In this document: positions 1 through 7,620 of the stretch, one piece after another | How the letters are laid out: every line of letters starts with the position of its first letter | How positions within the stretch are numbered: the first letter of the stretch is position 1 | Origin: Phoenicimicrobium sp964438695 | GTDB lineage: Bacteria > Atribacterota > Phoenicimicrobiia > Phoenicimicrobiales > Phoenicimicrobiaceae | DNA length: 10,531 nt | Direction: 5' to 3' | Assembly: GCA_964438695.1 (NCBI GenBank) | Contig: CAYTKP010000029.1 | Span: 1-10,531 of the forward strand | Notes under the pieces: generated by a model | Seen by the model: the letters and a program-made list of their open reading frames with translations, nothing else | Databases searched by the model: none | Told to the model about the DNA's origin: nothing | Made by a program: the position numbers and the translations under genes

Positions 1-2497
1 CCTCTAAATTAGGATTGGTTTCCCTTCCCAACTCTGTACCCAGCTTAACCAATTTACCCACTCCCTCCTGATCTAACACTTCGAAGGGATTTTCCTCTAA
101 AATTTTATCTTCTACATACTTTAATAAAAATTTCCCTTCTGCGTCATCTCGACTTATTCCAAAAGTTGTCTGGGTTAAATCATTGGTACCAAAAGAAAAG
201 AATTCTGCTTCTTTAGCTATTTTATTAGCGGTCAAAGCAGCACGTGGTAATTCAATCATAGTTCCTACTTTATAATCTAATTCTACTCCCGCCTCTTGTA
301 TTTTTTTATCAGCAATCTCTCTTGCTTTTTTAGCTATTGGTGTAAATTCATTTATGTGACTCACCAAAGGAATCATAATCTCAGGTTTAACAATTATTCC
401 CTGTTTAGTTAATTCTACTGCAGCCTCAATTATCGCTTCTACCTGCATTTCATATATCTCAGGGAACAATAATCCTAACCTACATCCTCGAAGTCCTAAC
501 ATAGGATTCATTTCATGTAGTGATTTTACCTTTGCCAGTAATTCTTCCTTTTTATTTAGTTCGTCTGAATCTACATTTTTTAGTCTTAAGGTATTTACCT
601 CTATTAAAATATCTTCCAAATTAGGGAGAAATTCATGAAGAGGTGGATCAAGTAATCTAATAATTACTGGCAAACCTTCCATCGCTTTTAAAATACCTAA
701 AAAATCACCTTTTTGCATAGGTAATAACTTGTCTAAAGCTTCTTTTCTGCTCTTTTCATTATCAGCCATAATCATTTCTTGCACAATGGGTAAACGATCT
801 TGTTCCATAAACATATGCTCCGTCCTGGTAAGTCCAATCCCCTCTGCTCCTAATTCTCTTGCTTTCTGGGCATCTCCCGGTGTATCTGCATTGGCATATA
901 CACCTAAACGTTTAACTTCATTAGCCCAGGATAATAATGTTTTAAATTCTTTACTCATTATTGGGTCAATAGTAGGAACTTTGCCAAGAAATACTTCTCC
1001 TGTTCCTCCATCTATAGTAATAAAGTCATTTTTCTTTACTACTATATCACCAATTGTAATTTTTTCTTTTTTTGAATCTATATTTAGAGCATTACATCCA
1101 GCGACACAAGGTTTACCCATACCTCTCGCTACCACCGCAGCATGACTGGTCATACCGCCCCTACTGGTTAAAACACCTTGAGCCTCTACCATTCCATGTA
1201 TATCATCAGGAGTTGTTTCCGTTCTTACCAATATTACCTTTTCTCCTTTTTTCCCTAATTCTTCTGCTTCATCAGCCGTGAAAATAACTTTTCCATAAGC
1301 TGCACCAGGAGAAGCGGGCAATCCCCGGGTAATAGCATTATTTTTTACGTTTGGATCTATTCTTTTGTGCAACAATTGATTTAATTGATTAGGTTCTACT
1401 CTCAAAATTGCCTCTTCTTTGGATATTATCCCTTCTTTGACCATATCAACAGCAATTTTAACTGCTGCTTGAGCAGTTCTTTTACCAGTCCGAGTTTGCA
1501 ATAGATAAAGTTTCCCTTTTTCCATGGTAAATTCATAATCCTGAACATCTTTATATTTTTTTTCTAAAATATCTACTACTTCAGTAAGTTCTTTATATAC
1601 TTTTGGTAAATCATTTTTGAGGTTTGAAAGTGGTAGAGGCGTACGAATACCTGCTACTACATCTTCGCCTTGGGCATTTAAGAGGTATTCTCCATAGTAT
1701 TCCTTTTCCCCAGTAGAGGGATTTCTAGTAAATCCAACTCCCGTTCCTGAATCATCCCCCATATTACCGAATACCATCTCTTGCACATTTACTGCTGTAC
1801 CTAAATCATCTGGTATTTTGTTAACCTTTCTATAAGTTATGGCCCGTTTATTGTTCCAGGATTTAAATACAGCGTCAATAGCCATCTCTAATTGAACTTT
1901 AGGTTCCTGAGGAAAGTCTTTACCAGTTTCCTTTTTGACTAACTTTTTATATTTTTCTACCAACTTTTTTAATCCGTCAACATCAACTTCAGTATCTAAT
2001 TTTACTCCAAGTTCTTTTTTGGTCTCCTCTAATAATTCTTCAAATTTATCGTGATCAATTCCTAACACCACATTTCCAAACATCTGTATAAATCTTCTGT
2101 AACTATCATAGGCGAATCGTTCATTTTTAGTCCTATTTATAATCCCCTGGATAGTAACATCATTTAAACCTAGATTTAAAACAGTATCCATCATCCCAGG
2201 CATAGAAATAGCCGCCCCTGAACGAACTGATACTAACAATGGATTTTTGGGGTTGCCTAATTTTTTACCAGATATTTTTTCTAAATGGTTCAATTTATCA
2301 TCTATCTGTTCTTTTAATCCCTCTGGATATTGGCAATTGTTTCTATAATATTCAACACAAACTTCGGCACTTATGGTAAAACCTTGAGGGACCGGAAGGC
2401 CTATTCTGGTCATCTCGGCTAGCCCCGCACCTTTTCCTCCCAAAATAGATTTCATTTGCCCATTTCCTTCATCAAAGAAATAAACGTATTTTTTCAT
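1..2497 (-). CDS. ppdK: Pyruvate, phosphate dikinase, C-terminus cut by window edge
   Basis: Cytoplasmic PPDK interconverts pyruvate, ATP and phosphate with PEP, AMP and pyrophosphate; many anaerobes use it in glycolysis or gluconeogenesis. I translated this frame by hand from the ATG at 2497 and at sampled points, and it is in frame up to codon 832 at the left edge. The N-terminus (MKKYVYFFDEGNG, then GGKGAGLAEM) is the start of the ATP-grasp nucleotide-binding domain. The phosphohistidine motif GGMTSHAAVVARG places the catalytic His at residue 452 and the regulatory Thr at 450. The PEP/pyruvate barrel follows, with LTRTEHMF (Arg558), MIELPRAALTA and SFGTNDLTQ. The frame leaves the window at ETNPNLE, about four residues before the expected CGEHGG catalytic cysteine; roughly 40-50 residues are missing compared with the ~874-residue Clostridium symbiosum enzyme. 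An AAAGGAG ribosome binding site lies inside the end of the preceding gene, only 2 bases away, so the two genes are cotranscribed. Confidence 0.97.
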   Translation of the reverse strand, partial: MKKYVYFFDEGNGQMKSILGGKGAGLAEMTRIGLPVPQGFTISAEVCVEYYRNNCQYPEGLKEQIDDKLNHLEKISGKKLGNPKNPLLVSVRSGAAISMPGMMDTVLNLGLNDVTIQGIINRTKNERFAYDSYRRFIQMFGNVVLGIDHDKFEELLEETKKELGVKLDTEVDVDGLKKLVEKYKKLVKKETGKDFPQEPKVQLEMAIDAVFKSWNNKRAITYRKVNKIPDDLGTAVNVQEMVFGNMGDDSGTGVGFTRNPSTGEKEYYGEYLLNAQGEDVVAGIRTPLPLSNLKNDLPKVYKELTEVVDILEKKYKDVQDYEFTMEKGKLYLLQTRTGKRTAQAAVKIAVDMVKEGIISKEEAILRVEPNQLNQLLHKRIDPNVKNNAITRGLPASPGAAYGKVIFTADEAEELGKKGEKVILVRTETTPDDIHGMVEAQGVLTSRGGMTSHAAVVARGMGKPCVAGCNALNIDSKKEKITIGDIVVKKNDFITIDGGTGEVFLGKVPTIDPIMSKEFKTLLSWANEVKRLGVYANADTPGDAQKARELGAEGIGLTRTEHMFMEQDRLPIVQEMIMADNEKSRKEALDKLLPMQKGDFLGILKAMEGLPVIIRLLDPPLHEFLPNLEDILIEVNTLRLKNVDSDELNKKEELLAKVKSLHEMNPMLGLRGCRLGLLFPEIYEMQVEAIIEAAVELTKQGIIVKPEIMIPLVSHINEFTPIAKKAREIADKKIQEAGVELDYKVGTMIELPRAALTANKIAKEAEFFSFGTNDLTQTTFGISRDDAEGKFLLKYVEDKILEENPFEVLDQEGVGKLVKLGTELGRETNPNLE

Positions 2498-2499
2498 TT

Positions 2500-3321
2500 T
2501 TATTCTTCTCCTTTCATCATTTTAATTATTTGAGTAGCAATATCTTCAATGGCTTTGCTGGTTATATCTATTACTGGACATCCAATTTTTTTATAGACAT
2601 TCTCAGCATAATTTATTTCTTTAAGTACCCTTTCTTTATCTGTATATATACTTTTATCAGATAAGCCTAATGTCTTTAACCGCTTTGCTCTAATTTCAAT
2701 TAAATTATCGGGTTGTATAGTTAATCCAATTATTTTCTCCTTAGGCAAATTATATATACTTACAGGAGGTTCAACTTCAAAATCTAAAATAATATTAGCA
2801 ACTTTTATCCCTTTATGGGCTAGATACATGCTAAGCGGCGTTTTTGAAGTCCTGGAAACCCCTAATATTACCAAATCAGCTTGAGATAAGTCTAACTCTC
2901 CTTGACAAGCATCATATTTTACCGTAAATTCCATTGCCTCCATTCTTTTAAAATACTGCTTATCCATTTTTCTAATAATCCCAGGTTTTAATTTAGGTAC
3001 TATTCCACTTATTCTTTCAACATTTTCTATAAGAGGTCCAAGAACATCAAAAGAAAATATTGATTTTCTTTGAGATTCTTCTTTTAAAAATGACCTTAAT
3101 TCTGGTTTAACTATAGTATATACTATAAAATTTTTTTCTTTGTTAATTTTATCTATTATCCCTTTTATGTCTTTAGTAGATTCAACATGAGCAAATAACT
3201 TTAACTTAATATTGTCAGAGTCAAATTGGCTAACCGCTGCATTTACTACGTTTTGAGCGGTTTCCCCTGTTGAATCAGAAATTATATAAATAATAGGTTT
3301 AGACTCAACCTGTTCTGCCAT
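2500..3321 (-). CDS. PPDK regulatory protein: bifunctional kinase/pyrophosphorylase (DUF299, YqfL/PpsR family)
   Basis: Known family members phosphorylate PPDK (or PEP synthase) with ADP on the Thr near the catalytic His, which inactivates it, and reverse this with phosphate, releasing pyrophosphate. The 273-residue protein has the family N-terminus IIYIISDSTGETA (about 10-22), the central MDKQYFKRMEAMEFTVKYD block (about 119-137) and the nucleotide-binding loop GVSRTSKTP (154-162), followed by AHKGIKVAN. Length fits the family (about 270). I chose the ATG at 3321 because AGAGGTG lies 6 bases upstream; the frame runs 8 codons further to a TTG at 3345, but that would place the ribosome binding site inside the gene and overlap glyS. 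It lies 13 bases after glyS and 2 bases before PPDK, its expected substrate, so PPDK rather than PEP synthase is the likely target. One detail differs from Bacillus YqfL as I recall it: YDAC in place of YDDG after the central block. Confidence 0.95.
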   Translation of the reverse strand: MAEQVESKPIIYIISDSTGETAQNVVNAAVSQFDSDNIKLKLFAHVESTKDIKGIIDKINKEKNFIVYTIVKPELRSFLKEESQRKSIFSFDVLGPLIENVERISGIVPKLKPGIIRKMDKQYFKRMEAMEFTVKYDACQGELDLSQADLVILGVSRTSKTPLSMYLAHKGIKVANIILDFEVEPPVSIYNLPKEKIIGLTIQPDNLIEIRAKRLKTLGLSDKSIYTDKERVLKEINYAENVYKKIGCPVIDITSKAIEDIATQIIKMMKGEE

Positions 3322-3334
3322 TTTATACACCTCT

Positions 3335-5419
3335 TTATAAAACAATTTTTGATAAATCAGCTACCTGGTTAAATAATATATTTACTTTCTTAATGAGAGC
3401 AATCCTATTTTTTCTAATTTCTAAATTATCATCCATTACTAATACCTGGTCAAAGAATTCATCAACTGGTTTACATAAATTCTCTAATAATTTAAATGCT
3501 TTCTTATATTCACCATTAGAAATACAATTATTTACTCGAGGATAAATATCATTATAACTTTGATATAAATTAAATTCTGCATTTTCCTTTAATAAAGACT
3601 CTTTTATATTTATTTCTGTACTATTTTTTGATAAATTTAATACCCGGTTGGATGAATTAAGAATTTTCCTAAAATTGAGTTGACTATAAAGTTCTTCTAA
3701 AACTTTTATTCTATTTTTAATATCAACTAAATCTCCTTTATTATCTATAGCTAAAACCGCATCAATAACATCATAATGAATTCCTTCTTCCAGGAAAATA
3801 TTTTTTACTCTTTGTTTTAAAAAACTTAATATCTGTAATACTATTTTATTTTCATCTATTTTAAATTCCAATGGAACACTTTGTTTGTATAAAGACAAAG
3901 ATTTCTGAATAATATCTTTTAAAGAAATTTTTAGATTATTCTTTAAAATTATGGCGATTTTTCCTAAAGATTGTCTTCGCAATCCATAAGGGTCCTGTGA
4001 CCCAGTGGGAATTAAGCCCATTAAAAAACAACCAGTTACATTATCCACTTTATCAGCAATCCCCAAAATCATACCGCTTTTAGTTTTTGGTAATATATCA
4101 CCTGAAAAACGAGGGAGATAATGTTCAAATATTGCTTCCGCTACTTCTTTTCTTTCGTTAGATAAAAGCGCATATTCTTTACCCATTACTCCTTGTAATT
4201 CTGGGAATTCTTTTACCATTTCAGTAACCAAATCTGCTTTACATAAATAGGCAGACCTTAAAGCATCTTCTTTTACTTTCTGTTCAACTTGTAAACATTC
4301 TGCAATGTAGCCACATAATAATTCTAATCTCTTTATCTTATCATAAAGGCTGCCCAAATTTTCCCGGAAAATAATTTTTTTTAATTTTATTACTTTTTCT
4401 TCCAAAGGAAATTTCTGGTCTTCTTGGTAGAAAAATTTTGCATCTTCTAATCTTGCTTTGAGGACATTTTCATTGCCTTTTTTAATTGTAGATGAATACT
4501 TTTTAGAATTGTTTATAACAACAATGAATGAAGGTAGTAGGGTATTTTTGTTTTTATATACAGGAAAATATTTTTGATGTTTTTCCATAACCGTAGTTAG
4601 GACTTCTAAGGGTAATTTTAAATATTCTCGATTAAATGTCCCCAAAATTGCATTTGGATATTCCACTAAATAAACTATTTCTTTTAATTGCCTTTCATTG
4701 ATTATTTCCTGCCCCTTGATTTCTTTAATTATTTGCTTAATTTGTCTTCTTATCCTTTTTTCTCTTAATTCTTGATCAACTATTACATAATTCTTCTTTA
4801 ACTTTTCAAAGTATTCATTTGGTGAGGAAATTTTAATCTTATTGGGTGCTAATAGTCTGTGACCATAAGTTTCATTCCCAGAATTTAATCCATCCAGGCT
4901 AAATTCAATTACTTTTTTATCATATAAAGCAAGTATCCATCTTATAGGTCGAATAAATTTTAATTTTTTATCTTCCCAACGCATAGATTTGGGAAAACTT
5001 ATACTTCTTATTATTTCAGGAAATATTTTGCTTAATAATTCAAGTGAGGATTTTCCTTTTTCTGATTTCAAAGCAAAAATATATCTTCCTTTATCAGTGT
5101 TTTCCACTATTAAATCTTCTACATTCACGCCTTGTGACTGGGCAAATTTTATTGCAGGTGTCTGAGGTTTTGAGCCACTTGCATAAGCAATTGAATAAGC
5201 GGGTCCTTTAATTTTTTTAAAAATGTCTTCCTGTTTATCTGAAATATGGGAAATATATAGTACTAATCTACGTGGTGAACCATAAACTTTGATTTCTTTA
5301 TATTGTATTCTTGATTCTTCTAGACTCGCCCTAGCTAACTGTTTTATGTCTATCAAAATATTCTCCATATATGTTGCAGGAATTTCTTCTGTTCCAATTT
5401 CTAAGATAACATCGCTCAT
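3335..5419 (-). CDS. glyS: Glycyl-tRNA synthetase beta subunit
   Basis: This is the tRNA-binding subunit of the bacterial heterotetrameric (alpha2beta2) glycyl-tRNA synthetase, which charges tRNA-Gly in the cytoplasm with the alpha subunit GlyQ. The 694-residue length is typical. Hallmarks in order: LEIGTEEIPA (6-15), YGSPRRLVLYI (46-56), SFPKSMRWED and FIRPIRWILALY (141-166), LVEYPNAILG (251-260), HQKYFPV (281-287), NVLKARLEDAKFF (318-330), LCKADLVTEMVKEFPELQG (392-410), the HD-like region with EHYLP and ADKVDN, and PTGSQDPYGLRRQ (471-483). The C-terminal 200 residues correspond to the DALR-type anticodon-binding domain. The ATG at 5419 is supported by the conserved N-terminus beginning at once. 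It starts 8 bases after the glyQ stop, with an AAGGA overlapping the end of glyQ, so translation of the two subunits is probably coupled. Confidence 0.98.
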   Translation of the reverse strand: MSDVILEIGTEEIPATYMENILIDIKQLARASLEESRIQYKEIKVYGSPRRLVLYISHISDKQEDIFKKIKGPAYSIAYASGSKPQTPAIKFAQSQGVNVEDLIVENTDKGRYIFALKSEKGKSSLELLSKIFPEIIRSISFPKSMRWEDKKLKFIRPIRWILALYDKKVIEFSLDGLNSGNETYGHRLLAPNKIKISSPNEYFEKLKKNYVIVDQELREKRIRRQIKQIIKEIKGQEIINERQLKEIVYLVEYPNAILGTFNREYLKLPLEVLTTVMEKHQKYFPVYKNKNTLLPSFIVVINNSKKYSSTIKKGNENVLKARLEDAKFFYQEDQKFPLEEKVIKLKKIIFRENLGSLYDKIKRLELLCGYIAECLQVEQKVKEDALRSAYLCKADLVTEMVKEFPELQGVMGKEYALLSNERKEVAEAIFEHYLPRFSGDILPKTKSGMILGIADKVDNVTGCFLMGLIPTGSQDPYGLRRQSLGKIAIILKNNLKISLKDIIQKSLSLYKQSVPLEFKIDENKIVLQILSFLKQRVKNIFLEEGIHYDVIDAVLAIDNKGDLVDIKNRIKVLEELYSQLNFRKILNSSNRVLNLSKNSTEINIKESLLKENAEFNLYQSYNDIYPRVNNCISNGEYKKAFKLLENLCKPVDEFFDQVLVMDDNLEIRKNRIALIKKVNILFNQVADLSKIVL

Positions 5420-5427
5420 TAATAACT

Positions 5428-6339
5428 CTATCCTTCTTTTATATTTTTATATTTTCTTTTTTTAATCAAAGGAAAACCCATTTTTTCTCTCTGTTTAATA
5501 TATTTTTCTGCACACAAACGGGAAATATTTCTCACTCGAGATATATAACCCGTTCTTTCTGTAACACTTATTGCCCCTCGTGCATCTAATAAATTAAATG
5601 TATGAGAGCATTTTAATATATAATCATATGCTGGAAGAGGTAGATCCCTTTCTATTAATCTTTTCGCTTCTTTTTCAAAAACACTGAAAATACCGAACAA
5701 CATTGATATGTCTGCCTCTTCAAAATTATATTTAGAATGCTCAACTTCTGCCTGAAGCTGTATATCTCCATAGGTAATATCATTGCCCCATTTTAGATTA
5801 AAAATATTGTCTTCTCCTTGAATAACCATAGCTAACCTCTCTAAACCGTAAGTTATTTCTACTGGAATTATACTTAAATCAAGTCCTCCAGCTTGCTGAA
5901 AATAGGTAAATTGAGTTATCTCTAATCCATCAAGCCAGACCTCCCAACCTAATCCCCAAGCACCCAGGGTGGGAGCTTCCCAATCACCTTCAATAAATTT
6001 TATATCATGCTCTTTTCTGGGAATTCCTAATCTTTCTAAACTTTCTAAATAGATTTCTTGTATATTTTCAGGGGAAGGTTTTAATATAACTTGGAATTGA
6101 TAATGTTGTTGGACTCGATTGGGATTTTCTCCATATCGTCCATCCGAAGGTCTTCGAGAAGGTTCAACATAAGCAACTTTCCAAGGTTCAGGGCCTAATA
6201 CTCTTAAAAAAGTGGCTGGATTCATAGTGCCTGCCCCAACTTCTATATCGCAGGGTTGCTGAATAATGCAACCTTTTTCTCCCCAATATTCTTGTAAATT
6301 AAAAATAATATTTTGAAAATTCATACCAAAATTCCTCAT
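5428..6339 (-). CDS. glyQ: Glycyl-tRNA synthetase alpha subunit
   Basis: This is the catalytic subunit that activates glycine with ATP and works with GlyS. Family motifs fill the protein: EVGAGTMNPATFLRVLGPEPW (34-53, with motif-2-like AYVEPSRRPSDGRYGENPNR just after), FQVILKPSPENIQEIYLESL, GLGWEVWLDGLEITQFTYFQ, VEITYGLERLAM, YDYILKCSHTFNLLDARGAISVTERTGYI. The length of 303 residues is usual. The start is not certain. I chose the ATG at 6339, which has AGAGGGA 8 bases upstream. The ATG at 6324 (MNFQNI...) aligns best with the start of Bacillus GlyQ and has a GAGG of its own, so it is a real alternative. A GTG at 6372 is in frame but lies in a hairpin loop upstream of the ribosome binding site and is unlikely. 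QQPCD replaces the common QPYD or QAYD near residue 30, a minor variation. Confidence 0.97.
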   Translation of the reverse strand: MRNFGMNFQNIIFNLQEYWGEKGCIIQQPCDIEVGAGTMNPATFLRVLGPEPWKVAYVEPSRRPSDGRYGENPNRVQQHYQFQVILKPSPENIQEIYLESLERLGIPRKEHDIKFIEGDWEAPTLGAWGLGWEVWLDGLEITQFTYFQQAGGLDLSIIPVEITYGLERLAMVIQGEDNIFNLKWGNDITYGDIQLQAEVEHSKYNFEEADISMLFGIFSVFEKEAKRLIERDLPLPAYDYILKCSHTFNLLDARGAISVTERTGYISRVRNISRLCAEKYIKQREKMGFPLIKKRKYKNIKEG

Positions 6340-6347
6340 AATGAAAT

Positions 6348-6392
6348 TCCCTCTCTTGCAAAACACTTTCACACTCTAGCTTTAGAGAGGGA
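6348..6392 (-). promoter_or_regulatory. glyQ: Leader hairpin sequestering the glyQ ribosome binding site
   Basis: A perfect 9-base inverted repeat, TCCCTCTCT (6392-6384) and AGAGAGGGA (6356-6348), flanks a 27-base loop. The 3' arm contains the AGAGGGA ribosome binding site of glyQ, so the folded leader should hide it. The 5' arm can instead pair locally in CTCTA-AAGC-TAGAG (6387-6374), which would free the site. The two folds exclude each other, as in a translational switch. The pairing is seen directly; a regulatory role is inference. Confidence 0.45.
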
Positions 6393-6408
6393 GTACCTTT
6401 TCTTTGTT

Positions 6409-6437
6409 AATATATCAAAATCAAAGTTTATTGTCAA
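6409..6437 (-). promoter_or_regulatory. Sigma-70-type promoter for the glyQ-glyS-regulator-PPDK operon
   Basis: On the minus strand a perfect TTGACA (6437-6432) is followed after 17 bases by TATATT (6414-6409, five of six matches to the -10 consensus). Transcription would start near 6402, giving a leader of about 63 bases before the ATG at 6339. This is the best promoter match I noticed in the window, and it sits exactly where the operon needs one. It implies glyQS and the two PPDK genes can be transcribed independently of recO. Confidence 0.75.
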
Positions 6438-6573
6438 CGATAATATACATATTGAATATCAAGGGTGATTTTATCTTGCCTGTTTTATAGGTGCAAGTTT
6501 GGCTTTAATTTTTTTGATATATATATTCAAAACTACAAATTAAAAATTTATATTTATCGCTAACGACAGTAAA

Positions 6574-7320
6574 CTAAATAGATTTTAAAAAATCGTCTGT
6601 TCTAAAACTTTTCTCTGAATAATAAGTCAAGTATAATTCGGTTATCTTTTCTAATTCCTTTAACCTTTTTTCAGGAATAGTGTAATTTGATATTATGGAA
6701 AGAGGGATAATTAATAGTTTTTTTACTAACTTTATAAAATAATTAGATACTGACATACAATCTTTATTACCTTTAGATGTACATTCATTGCATACAATTC
6801 CACCATCTTTTACACTAAAATACTCACCTATTTTTTGGTCACTTACTCTCTTATTACATCTACAGCAAAACTTAAAAGATGGTCTATAACCCAGAAGCGA
6901 AATAGCTTTCCATTTAAAAGATAAATTCACTAGTTTTGGGTCTTTAGCTTCTTTCAGATAATGTAGAACTTCCTTTAATAAATTAAAAAGACCAATGTTG
7001 AACTCCCCTTCCTCGGTTAATTTATCAACTATTTCTGCACAATTAGTAGCAAAGGCAAATTTTATCACTTCTTTACTTGTTGAGAAAAAAGATTCTAATA
7101 TTTCAGTCTGGCTAATAGTATCTAAATTTTTCCCCTTATAAAATAAAAATATGCCATACGTTAAAATTTCTAAACTGCTGCCAAATTTACTTTTAGTCTT
7201 TCGCACTCCCTTGGCAATAGCTCGTACTTTACCATAATTTTTAGTATATATGGTAGCGATTTTGTCGGCATCCCCGTATTCTATACTTTTTAAAACTATC
7301 CCCATGGTTTTATATAACAT
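6574..7320 (-). CDS. recO: DNA repair protein RecO
   Basis: RecO acts with RecR (and RecF) to displace single-strand binding protein and load RecA in recombinational repair. The 248-residue protein opens with the classic MLYKTMGIVLKSIEYGDADKIATIYT, the N-terminal OB fold. KVRAIAKGVRKTKSKFGSSLEILT (31-54) is the conserved basic segment. A C-terminal zinc ribbon has Cys152-x2-Cys155 and Cys177-x2-Cys180, as in Gram-positive and Deinococcus-type RecO. The ending SFRTDDFLKSI is typical. The frame extends 26 codons further upstream to a TTG at 7398, but that stretch is unlike RecO and the family N-terminus falls at the ATG at 7320. No good ribosome binding site precedes this ATG. recO lies between cdd and glyQ as in Firmicutes, but era is absent. 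Confidence 0.95.
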   Translation of the reverse strand: MLYKTMGIVLKSIEYGDADKIATIYTKNYGKVRAIAKGVRKTKSKFGSSLEILTYGIFLFYKGKNLDTISQTEILESFFSTSKEVIKFAFATNCAEIVDKLTEEGEFNIGLFNLLKEVLHYLKEAKDPKLVNLSFKWKAISLLGYRPSFKFCCRCNKRVSDQKIGEYFSVKDGGIVCNECTSKGNKDCMSVSNYFIKLVKKLLIIPLSIISNYTIPEKRLKELEKITELYLTYYSEKSFRTDDFLKSI

Positions 7321-7619
7321 ACTATTATTATATATCCATTTTCCAAAAAGCCAAAATATTTTCAGCAAATTATATATATCATATGAAGTATATGGCAAAC
7401 AATTTTATAATAAATTATGACTTTTTAGTTACAACTCTTTTGAAGGAGTAGAATAAATTGTGTTCTCGTTATATTACTTTCTGATTCCCCCCTATTTCTT
7501 ATTAAAAAAGCAGTGAATTCCAATAATATTGATAGGGCACAATTTTCATATAAAACTAAGATGGAATAAAAAAGATATAGAGGGGTTTTGAGAGAGTTTA
7601 CTACCCTGACAATCCTATA
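7321..7619 (-). other. cdd-recO intergenic region, no gene found
   Basis: These 299 bases hold no credible coding frame on the minus strand; the longest ATG frame I found by hand encodes 15 residues. They contain a terminator-like hairpin after cdd and the possible recO promoters. A short G-run (AGGGGGGAA, minus strand near 7490) stands out but belongs to no motif I recognise. In Bacillus subtilis the GTPase gene era (and small yqzL) lies between cdd and recO. Confidence 0.6.
7369..7398 (-). promoter_or_regulatory. Possible recO promoter
   Basis: TTGCCA (7398-7393, five of six) is followed after 18 bases by TATAAT (7374-7369, six of six), with a start expected near 7362 and a leader of about 42 bases. 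A competing candidate lies nearer the gene: TTGGCT (7354-7349), 16 bases, TATAAT (7332-7327). That one would start transcription at or next to the ATG and give a leaderless message, which would fit the missing ribosome binding site. The region is so AT-rich that either match may be chance. Confidence 0.3.
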
Positions 7620-7620
7620 T
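7568..7620 (-). terminator. Terminator-like hairpin after cdd
   Basis: Directly at the cdd stop, ATATAG (7620-7615) pairs with CTATAT (7580-7575). An inner AGGG (7607-7604) pairs with CCCT (7584-7581), leaving a 7-base bulge on one side. CTTTTTT (7574-7568) follows at once. The position and T-tract fit a Rho-independent terminator, but the stem is AT-rich and interrupted, so it would be weak. Confidence 0.35.

Larger units (their letters stand above)
6340..6573 (-). other. recO-glyQ intergenic region, no gene
   Basis: These 234 bases hold the glyQ promoter and leader structure described separately. The first part after the recO stop is very AT-rich and has no clear terminator. A weak imperfect stem (CTTGC with GCAAG, 6475-6497, plus a short CCT/AGG extension) lacks a T-tract in the direction of the genes. 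I looked for a glycine T-box, which controls glyQS in many Firmicutes, and found no TGGNACCGCG-type element; only a short GGTAC occurs, at 6392-6396. Confidence 0.6.

Noticed and set aside
729..1281. Two plus-strand open frames of 138 and 69 codons
   Set aside because: They lie wholly inside the PPDK gene on the other strand, which is in frame with strong family motifs; they are shadows with no recognisable domain.
6439..6460. Imperfect palindrome GATA...TATC just upstream of the glyQ -35 box as an operator
   Set aside because: Only the outer four bases match well, and the sequence is nearly all A and T, so chance symmetry is likely.
6475..6497. Hairpin CTTGC/GCAAG as a recO terminator
   Set aside because: The stem is short with a bulge, and no T-tract follows it in the direction of recO transcription.
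6340..6573. Glycine T-box riboswitch upstream of glyQ
   Set aside because: Only GGTAC followed by CTCCCTC is present; the TGGNACCGCG core, specifier stem and T-tract terminator are not seen, and the promoter leaves too short a leader.
7321..7398. 26-codon N-terminal extension of RecO from a TTG at 7398
   Set aside because: RecO proteins begin at the MLYKT-type sequence; the extension is not family-like, and the region holds promoter-like hexamers instead.
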